This document shows positions 1 to 5,405 of a stretch of DNA of 5,405 nucleotides, piece after piece. The stretch is from Flavobacteriales bacterium UBA7519 (GTDB lineage Bacteria; Bacteroidota; Bacteroidia; Flavobacteriales; Weeksellaceae). The stretch lies in contig DLND01000186.1 in the NCBI GenBank assembly GCA_002476905.1, positions 1 to 5,405 of the forward strand. Direction: 5' to 3'. A program made the position numbers and the translations under genes. The notes below the pieces were generated by a model. The model worked only from the letters and a program-made list of their open reading frames with translations. It was not told where the DNA came from and ran no database searches. Each line of letters starts with the position of its first letter. Positions within the stretch are counted from its first letter, which is position 1.

Positions 1-31
1 AAAAAACCGCATCAAAAAATTGATACGGTTT
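1..31 (-). terminator. Rho-independent terminator of the efflux operon
   Basis: Read on the minus strand, AAACCGTATCAA (31-20) pairs with TTGATGCGGTTT (15-4) across a TTTT loop. This gives a 12-bp stem with a single G-U wobble. The stem runs straight into further T residues at the window edge (positions 3-1), so the U-tract may continue outside the window. It begins 21 bases after the permease stop codon, where the end of the operon transcript is expected. On the plus strand the hairpin is followed by CAAGG rather than a T run, so it should act mainly for minus-strand transcription. Confidence 0.88.
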
Positions 32-52
32 CAAGGTTAAATTAAATTGAGA

Positions 53-3000
53 TTAATCTACGTGTTTCGGTGTGTAACCGTCTTCACTTAGTTCTCTGTG
101 TTCATACTCCGCTTTCATTTCAGCGTCATAATCTACAGTTTCGTGTTTTCCCATTCTTCTCAAAATTGAATCAAATAAAGAGTAAACCACCGGCACGATA
201 ATCAAGGTTAGGAATAATGATGATGTCAAACCACCGATGATTACCCAAGCCAAACCGTTGTTCATCTCCGCTCCTGCTCCTTTTGCAATCGCAATCGGGA
301 TCATACCAAAAATCATCGCAATGGTTGTCATCAAAATCGGACGAAGACGGGCGTGGTTTGCCTGTATCAAAGCGTCGTGTGTATTAGCTCCAGCCGCTTT
401 TCTCATATTCGCAAAATCGACAATCATAATCGCGTTCTTCGCCACCAAACCAATCAACATAATCATACCGAGCATTGTGAAGATGTTCAATGAATTTCCT
501 GTGATTGCCAGAATTACCATTACTCCAATCAATGCCAACGGAATCGAGAACAATACCACAAACGGATAAACAAACGAGTCATACAAGGAAACCATTACCA
601 AATAAACCAATACAATAGCCGCCAATAGTGCGATTCCTAAAGTACCGAAACCTTCCGTCTGGTTTTCCATATCTTTACTCCAGATGTAAGTTACACCTGC
701 AGGTTTAGTCTTTTCATTATCCATAAACTGGTCTGCCCATTCATTGGCAACATCACCCACAGGACGACCGACCACTTTAGATTTCACCTTCACAGAAGGC
801 GCTTTATCTCTACGTTCCAGCAAACTTGGTCCAGAACCCATTTTGACATCTGCAAACTGGCTTAATCTTACTTGTTGACCTTGTGGATTAGTGAACATCA
901 GATTTCTTACGTCATCAATTGACTGTCTGTTAGCATCTGCAAAACGGATGTTGATGTCATACTCATATTCTCCGGCTCTGAATTTCCCGTCTGTATTTCC
1001 ACTGAATGCAGTCTGCATAGTCTGTCCTACACTAGCAAGATTTAAGCCTAAAGAAGCCATTTTATCTCTATCGATATTTACCTGAACTTCCGGACTTCCT
1101 GAGTCAGTGGATAATTCTGCATCTACAGAACCAGGCACTTTTTTAAGTAATTCTAGGATTCTATTCGCTTCTTTATTGGCTGTTTCGTTGTCCTGAGCCG
1201 TTACCACCATTTCGATTGGCGCGTTGTCTGCTCCCATTAATCCGATTGGTGCTGTTTTGAACTCAACGCCTGTGAATTTCTCTTCTAAAGCTCTTTTTAT
1301 TTTAGCCGATTTGATATCTGTACTTTCGTTACGTTCAGATTTATCCACTAAAATTACCTGAATCTCGGATTGATACAAAGTAGCCTGCGCACCACCAAAA
1401 CCTGTGGACTGCTGACCAACTGTTGTAATCATATCCACTACATCTTTATCTTCTCTCAGATATTTTTCAACCGCAAGAGTTACTTGGTTGGTTTTTTCTA
1501 CAGAAGCATCTTTTGGTAATTCCATCTGAACAAGAAACTGTCCTCTGTCCATTTTCGGGAAGAATTCTCCTCCAATGAATCCAAATGCTACTAACATAAA
1601 GGAAGAAATCAAAATAATAAATGTTACAATAACAGTCATTATTCTTCTTAATGTCGATTTCAAACACCATTCTAAGATTCCACTAATCCAGTGTGTAAAT
1701 TTCTCCAATTGTTTTTCGAACCAAAGGATAAATTTCTCAAATGGATTTTTCCCGGTCAAATGTACCAACTTACCAAATCTTGATGATAACCAAGGAATAA
1801 TCGTAAAGGAAGCCAACAATGATAACATCGTCGCAATAACCACGGTCACACAGAACTGCGCCAAGATATTAGATACTAATCCTGAACTCATCGCAATCGG
1901 TAAGAATACCACCACGATTACCAATGTAATTGCAGTTACGGTAAATCCAATTTCTGAAGCTCCGTCGTATGCTGCACGGATTCTGCTTTTCCCCATCTCC
2001 ATGTGACGGTAAACGTTTTCCAAAACCACAATCGCATCATCCACCAAGATACCTACCACGAGCGAAAGTCCTAATAAACTCATCAAGTTCAAGGTATATC
2101 CCATCAGATACATTCCGATTACTGTTGCAATCAACGATACAGGAATGGAAACCATTACGATGAAGGCATTTCTAATGTTGTGAAGGAACAATAACATTAC
2201 CACAGCCACCAAAATAATCGCTAAGAATAAATCGAAAATTACGTGATCTGCTGCTTCCAGAGTAAAATCTGTGGTGTCATCTACGATATTGACTTTAACT
2301 CCCTGGGTTTTATAATTGTCCTGAACCTGAGCAATCGTCTTCTGAACCAATTCCGAAACCGAAACTGCATTGGCATCAGATTGTTTTTTAATTTGCATTA
2401 AAATGGTAGAATTCTGATTATATCTGGCTATTTTCTCTACATCTTTCTGAGTATCTAAAACCGTTGCAATATCCGACAGACGAACCTGTGCTCCATTTTT
2501 GTTGGAAACCACCAAATTGTTCATTTCTGCCACATCTCTATATTTCCCAGAAAGTCTGATGGTAGAACGCGAAGTTCTCGTTTTCAAAGCTCCCGTCGGG
2601 AAATCTAAGTTCGAAGAAAGAATTGCTTGCTGCACATCTGCAATCGCAAGACCGTAACCCTGCATTTTCTTTTCATCCAAACTAACCTGAATCTCTCTCT
2701 CCTGCCCACCAACAAGGTCAACCTGAGCAACACCGTTTACACGGGAAAAAATAGGCTCGATTTTCTTGTCAAGAAGGTCATAGAGTTCTTTATTATTCAG
2801 TTTATCACTAGTGATACTCAATGTCATAATTGGTAAATCATCCAATGAGAATTTCTGTAAAGAAGGCGGATCTGCATCATCCGGAAGGTCTGCCAAGATG
2901 GCATTCACTTTTCTTTGTGCATCATTCAAAGCATAGTTTACATCGGCACCAGTATTCAGCTGAACCATAATTACCGATAAACTCTCGTAAGAAGAAGATT

Positions 3001-3241
3001 CTACTTTTTTAACGTTTTCCAAAGATCCAACTGCATCTTCAATCTTTCTGGTTACCGACGTTTCCACCTCTGCAGGCGAAGCTCCCGGATAAACCGTAGA
3101 AATTGTTACCATATTGGTTTCAAACTTCGGAATCAACTCGTACCCCATCATAGAGTAACTCAACAAACCTCCTAGCGTCAGAATCGTAAATAATACGATA
3201 ACGAGCGAAGGTCTTTTAATGGCTATTTCTGCTAACTTCAT
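53..3241 (-). CDS. RND efflux permease, HAE-1 (AcrB-like) family, inner membrane
   Basis: This is a 1062-residue, apparently complete proton-driven efflux pump, close to the usual family length (AcrB is 1049). The architecture is a duplicated half. TM1 lies near 13-33, a large periplasmic porter/docking loop spans about 34-332, TM2-6 fall in 333-486, TM7 near 535-557, a second periplasmic loop spans about 558-864, and TM8-12 fall in 865-1025. TM4 carries GILVDDAIVVLEN with the acidic pair D401/D402, and TM10 carries GLVAKNAIMIVDF with K935. R965 and T972 in RLRPILMT match AcrB R971 and T978, so the proton relay looks intact. The DD/K pattern supports the HAE-1 class over heavy-metal (CzcA/CusA) pumps. 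Residues 612-615 (TGFG) sit where AcrB has its gating loop, but the loop looks different. The tail (1030-1062) is hydrophilic and acidic. The start is chosen because MKLAEIAIKRPSLVIVLF is the usual RND N-terminus leading into TM1. The ATG lies 6 bases after the adaptor stop, so translation is probably coupled. Substrate is unknown. Confidence 0.96.
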   Translation of the reverse strand: MKLAEIAIKRPSLVIVLFTILTLGGLLSYSMMGYELIPKFETNMVTISTVYPGASPAEVETSVTRKIEDAVGSLENVKKVESSSYESLSVIMVQLNTGADVNYALNDAQRKVNAILADLPDDADPPSLQKFSLDDLPIMTLSITSDKLNNKELYDLLDKKIEPIFSRVNGVAQVDLVGGQEREIQVSLDEKKMQGYGLAIADVQQAILSSNLDFPTGALKTRTSRSTIRLSGKYRDVAEMNNLVVSNKNGAQVRLSDIATVLDTQKDVEKIARYNQNSTILMQIKKQSDANAVSVSELVQKTIAQVQDNYKTQGVKVNIVDDTTDFTLEAADHVIFDLFLAIILVAVVMLLFLHNIRNAFIVMVSIPVSLIATVIGMYLMGYTLNLMSLLGLSLVVGILVDDAIVVLENVYRHMEMGKSRIRAAYDGASEIGFTVTAITLVIVVVFLPIAMSSGLVSNILAQFCVTVVIATMLSLLASFTIIPWLSSRFGKLVHLTGKNPFEKFILWFEKQLEKFTHWISGILEWCLKSTLRRIMTVIVTFIILISSFMLVAFGFIGGEFFPKMDRGQFLVQMELPKDASVEKTNQVTLAVEKYLREDKDVVDMITTVGQQSTGFGGAQATLYQSEIQVILVDKSERNESTDIKSAKIKRALEEKFTGVEFKTAPIGLMGADNAPIEMVVTAQDNETANKEANRILELLKKVPGSVDAELSTDSGSPEVQVNIDRDKMASLGLNLASVGQTMQTAFSGNTDGKFRAGEYEYDINIRFADANRQSIDDVRNLMFTNPQGQQVRLSQFADVKMGSGPSLLERRDKAPSVKVKSKVVGRPVGDVANEWADQFMDNEKTKPAGVTYIWSKDMENQTEGFGTLGIALLAAIVLVYLVMVSLYDSFVYPFVVLFSIPLALIGVMVILAITGNSLNIFTMLGMIMLIGLVAKNAIMIVDFANMRKAAGANTHDALIQANHARLRPILMTTIAMIFGMIPIAIAKGAGAEMNNGLAWVIIGGLTSSLFLTLIIVPVVYSLFDSILRRMGKHETVDYDAEMKAEYEHRELSEDGYTPKHVD

Positions 3242-3247
3242 CTTCTA

Positions 3248-4309
3248 CTACTTTACGATGTTGATTTTTGAACCGTTATCTAGGTTGATTTGTCCACTTG
3301 TTATAACTTGTTCACCGCCATTCAGTCCGCTTAGGATTTGAACTTTATCTCCGTAAACTTTTCCGGTTTGAACTTTAATTAATTTTGCAGTTCCGTTATT
3401 CACCACAAATAATTGTCCTGAACTAACACCATTCACGAATGCTTCTGCAGGAACAGTTAACATATTTTGAGTTTCAGCACCGTGATTGGTTTTGAAAACT
3501 GCTGTTGCATACATACCTGCTTTCAAGTTTCCTTTGTTTGGAACTTCGATTTCTACTGGGAAATTCAAAGAAGCATCACTTTTTGGCGCAATGAAAGTAA
3601 TTCTACCAGAGAAAGATTCTTCCGGTAAAACATTAACATTAATTTTTACTGTTTGTCCAATTTGGATTCTTCCAACTTGACTTTCATCAACCAAAACAGA
3701 CAATTTCAAAGTATTGATATTAACAATTTCAAACAAAGCTGTTCCCGGTGCAACCACCATTCCTGGTTCCACCATCTTTTTGTTGATTGTTCCGCTAATA
3801 CCTGCTCTTACACTTGTGTCATTTACTCTCACACTTTGAGCTCTTACAGCAGTTTGTGCATTTTTCAGTTGAAGTCTTGAGTTATCCAATTGTTGTTTTG
3901 TAACACCACCCGTTTTAAAAGCATTTTCGTAACGCTGGTTATCAATAATTGCGTTTTGCAAAGTATTTTGAGCCTGAGTTACATCCACCTCGATAGCATC
4001 TCTTTTAATCGTTGCCAAAACCTGACCTGCTCCTACTCTAGAACCCTCTCTTACTAAAACATTCACAATACGTCCGGAAATTTCTGAAGATTGCTGCGTC
4101 TCTTGTTTTGGAACAAATGTTCCGTTTGCAGAATAATCTGTATCGATATTTTCACGAGAAGCGGTAATCACGTTAACATTAATTTTGTCAACCTTCTTTG
4201 CTACTTCTTTTACTTCAGTTTCCTGTTTCTTCTTATTGTCGGCAATTTTCCAAGCTGCTAAACCAATTAGGACAGCCGCTACGATGATATATATTAAAGT
4301 TTTTTTCAT
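3248..4309 (-). CDS. RND efflux periplasmic adaptor (HlyD/AcrA-type membrane fusion protein)
   Basis: This is a complete 353-residue adaptor that should link the permease encoded just downstream to the TolC-like channel encoded upstream. A hydrophobic segment at about 5-20 follows MKK and is followed by a charged, lysine-rich linker. There is no cysteine anywhere, so it is not a lipoprotein and is probably held by an uncleaved N-terminal helix. The order of domains is the family's: lipoyl half 1 (about 72-103, with EISGRIVNVLVREGSRVGAGQVLA), alpha hairpin (about 104-168), lipoyl half 2 (about 169-198, AGISGTI...PGT), beta-barrel (about 200-275, with GRITFIAP), and membrane-proximal domain (about 276-353, ending GLNGGEQVITSGQINL). 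The hairpin tip RYENAFKTGGVT (126-137) resembles the channel-binding tip RYQKLLGTQYIS of AcrA. The start is secure because upstream in the same frame a TAA at 4321-4319 blocks any longer form. Two TAG codons stand in tandem at the end, the first being the stop. Confidence 0.95.
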   Translation of the reverse strand: MKKTLIYIIVAAVLIGLAAWKIADNKKKQETEVKEVAKKVDKINVNVITASRENIDTDYSANGTFVPKQETQQSSEISGRIVNVLVREGSRVGAGQVLATIKRDAIEVDVTQAQNTLQNAIIDNQRYENAFKTGGVTKQQLDNSRLQLKNAQTAVRAQSVRVNDTSVRAGISGTINKKMVEPGMVVAPGTALFEIVNINTLKLSVLVDESQVGRIQIGQTVKINVNVLPEESFSGRITFIAPKSDASLNFPVEIEVPNKGNLKAGMYATAVFKTNHGAETQNMLTVPAEAFVNGVSSGQLFVVNNGTAKLIKVQTGKVYGDKVQILSGLNGGEQVITSGQINLDNGSKINIVK

Positions 4310-4381
4310 TTGAAATAATTATTTTTTTTTAATGTCAAATGGAATCAAAGATTTCATTTTATAACTGTTATTTTTGATAGT
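4310..4381 (-). other. A/T-rich gap between channel and adaptor genes, with a 12-codon reading frame
   Basis: This 72-base gap is very A/T-rich and includes a run of nine A on the minus strand (4330-4322). No hairpin with a U-tract is visible, so transcription probably reads through from the channel gene into the adaptor gene. I find no convincing Bacteroidota promoter: TTTG occurs twice, but no well-placed TAnnTTTG accompanies it. A tiny frame, ATG at 4357 to TAA at 4319 (MKSLIPFDIKKK), sits inside. It is in the same frame as the adaptor and stops 9 bases before the adaptor ATG. It may be chance, since nothing beyond its position supports translation. An 11-bp palindrome, ATAACAGTTAT, lies at 4371-4361 and is too short to call an operator. 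Confidence 0.5.
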
Positions 4382-5405
4382 TTATTTTAAATAAGTTTTA
4401 AGTTCACCTTTTGATTTGTAATACTGAACCTCAGCAATTTTATAATCCAGAATGGCATTGGTATAATTATTCTTCGCCTGAACCAAGGAGTTTTCGGCAT
4501 CAAGCAAGTCTGTCAGTGTTGCTAGCCCGTATTGGTAGTTACTTTTTGTATTGGCAAGAACATCTTCAGCGAGCGCTACATTAGCCTTTTGATATTCTAA
4601 AGTATTAAGGCTGTTTTCTATTTGTGACTTGGCATTCTGATAAGCCAGATCTAAACTAAGCTTGGTTTCCTGAATATCTAGGTTTAGTTTATCCAGATCG
4701 ATCTGCGCCTGTTGAACTTTTGACTTTGTGGCAAATCCATTGAAAATAGGAACATTGATTCCTAAGCCAATTGCGGAATAATCAGACCACATAACTCCTC
4801 TGGAGCTCCCATTAACTAGAGGAAACTTTTCTCCTATTCCCTGCCAGTTATAATTCGCTGTAAGATTAACGGTAGGATAATAAGCGGCTTCAGTTGCTTT
4901 TTTGTTATACTCCAGAAGCTCTTTATTTTTAAGCAAAACTTTGACTTCGGTTCTGTTATCGGAACTCATTGTATTCTCAAGAAGATGTGGTGTGATTTCC
5001 ATATCCTCTTTTACAAGCTGTATATCTTTTTCAATTGGCATTCCCATATAAAACTTAAGGGCATTTTTTGCCTGGGCTACTCCGTTTTTGGTCTGTTTTA
5101 TATTAGTTTCGATATTGGTAAGATTCACATTAGTTCTGTCCAGATCAATTTTCTTTGCCAGACCATTATCGAAAAGGCTTTTGATAATGTTTCTTACTTT
5201 TTCCGTGCTTGCGTAGCTGCTTTCCAGAGTTTGCTGGTTTTGTTCCACAGTAAAAACTTGGAAATAAGCATTGGAAACTCTTTCAATGATCTGTTCATCC
5301 GTAAGCTCGGCATTCAGCTGATAAAACTCCTTGGTAGATTTTGCAGCTTTTAGTCCAATAAAAACCTGTTGATTAAACACGGCTTGTTGCAATTGAACAC
5401 CCGCA
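4382..5405 (-). CDS. TolC-family outer-membrane efflux channel, 5' end missing
   Basis: This is the C-terminal part (about 340 residues) of an outer-membrane efflux protein. The frame stays open to the window edge. The TTG at 5392-5390 is an internal leucine in ...AGVQLQQAVFNQQ, not a start. About 100 residues, including the signal peptide and first helix, are probably beyond the edge, judging from family lengths near 430-450. Counting from that TTG codon, the two TolC (OEP) repeats can be matched. VQLQQAVFNQQVFIGLKAA at the window start parallels GINVPIFNGFATKSKVQQA (211-229). FDNGLAKKIDLDRTNVNL (74-91) parallels YQYGLATLTDLLDAENSL (286-303). Long alpha-helical, Q/N/A-rich segments at about 30-113 and 222-330 should build the periplasmic tunnel, and YPTVNLTANYNW (172-183) is a likely beta-barrel strand. 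The stop is TAA, 72 bases before the adaptor ATG. It is the first gene of this set seen in the window, and a regulator, commonly TetR-type in such operons, may lie upstream outside the window. Confidence 0.93.
   Translation of the reverse strand, partial: AGVQLQQAVFNQQVFIGLKAAKSTKEFYQLNAELTDEQIIERVSNAYFQVFTVEQNQQTLESSYASTEKVRNIIKSLFDNGLAKKIDLDRTNVNLTNIETNIKQTKNGVAQAKNALKFYMGMPIEKDIQLVKEDMEITPHLLENTMSSDNRTEVKVLLKNKELLEYNKKATEAAYYPTVNLTANYNWQGIGEKFPLVNGSSRGVMWSDYSAIGLGINVPIFNGFATKSKVQQAQIDLDKLNLDIQETKLSLDLAYQNAKSQIENSLNTLEYQKANVALAEDVLANTKSNYQYGLATLTDLLDAENSLVQAKNNYTNAILDYKIAEVQYYKSKGELKTYLK

Noticed and set aside
237..569. Plus-strand open frame of 110 codons with hydrophobic stretches
   Set aside because: It is antisense to the permease TM9-TM12 region. 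The hydrophobicity is a reflection of the membrane-helix codons on the other strand.
1467..1670. Minus-strand open frame of 67 codons inside the permease
   Set aside because: It is an alternative frame within the permease, whose own frame is continuous and matches the family across this region, so there is no sign of a frameshift.
1575..2006. Plus-strand open frame of 143 codons
   Set aside because: It lies wholly opposite the permease gene, is rich in N, I and T as expected for an antisense shadow, and has no recognisable domain.
4361..4371. 11-bp palindrome ATAACAGTTAT as a regulator operator
   Set aside because: It is short, in A/T-rich DNA, and inside an operon rather than at a promoter. 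A TetR-type operator would be expected to be longer and upstream of the first gene.
4310..4381. Internal promoter for adaptor and permease
   Set aside because: TTTG elements are present, but no TAnnTTTG at suitable spacing was found, so a separate promoter is not supported from sequence alone.
4985..5353. Plus-strand open frame of 122 codons
   Set aside because: It is antisense to the well-supported TolC-family gene, and its product (rich in F, I, L and S) looks like an inverted read of helical coding sequence.
5390..5392. TTG as start codon of the TolC-family gene
   Set aside because: The frame continues upstream to the edge with family-like residues (AGVQ-L-QQ), and starting here would remove the signal peptide and first helix. 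The gene is simply cut by the window.

Overview
The window carries most of a tripartite RND (resistance-nodulation-division) efflux operon, entirely on the minus strand. Reading in the direction of transcription (right to left), it holds a TolC-family outer-membrane channel whose 5' end lies beyond the right edge, a periplasmic adaptor (membrane fusion protein), an RND inner-membrane permease of the HAE-1 type, and a Rho-independent terminator at the left edge. Coding sequence fills nearly everything. The only non-coding stretches are 1-52 (terminator and short 3' UTR), the 6 bases at 3242-3247, and the 72 bases at 4310-4381.

The organism is most likely a member of the Bacteroidota, probably Flavobacteriia and possibly the Chryseobacterium/Elizabethkingia group. 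The grounds are the channel-adaptor-permease gene order, an A/T-leaning base composition, A-rich translation starts without a clear Shine-Dalgarno sequence, and the general flavour of the proteins (for example the permease N-terminus MKLAEIAIKRPS). This is inference from sequence character; no search was run.

The three products should form one machine. The permease uses the proton gradient to pull substrates from the periplasm or the outer leaflet of the inner membrane. All five proton-relay positions known from AcrB can be placed: D401, D402, K935, R965 and T972. The adaptor, held by an N-terminal membrane helix, bridges permease and channel, and the channel crosses the outer membrane. The substrate cannot be read from the sequence. 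The relay pattern favours the HAE-1 (drug/hydrophobic compound) class over the heavy-metal class.

I see no mobile element, CRISPR array, RNA gene, pseudogene or unfamiliar gene. This is an ordinary efflux operon. The points worth a second look are small: an adaptor hairpin that looks about one heptad shorter per helix than AcrA with an altered tip motif, an AGISG sequence where AP-x-SG is usual, and a 12-codon reading frame ending in a run of nine A just before the adaptor start.
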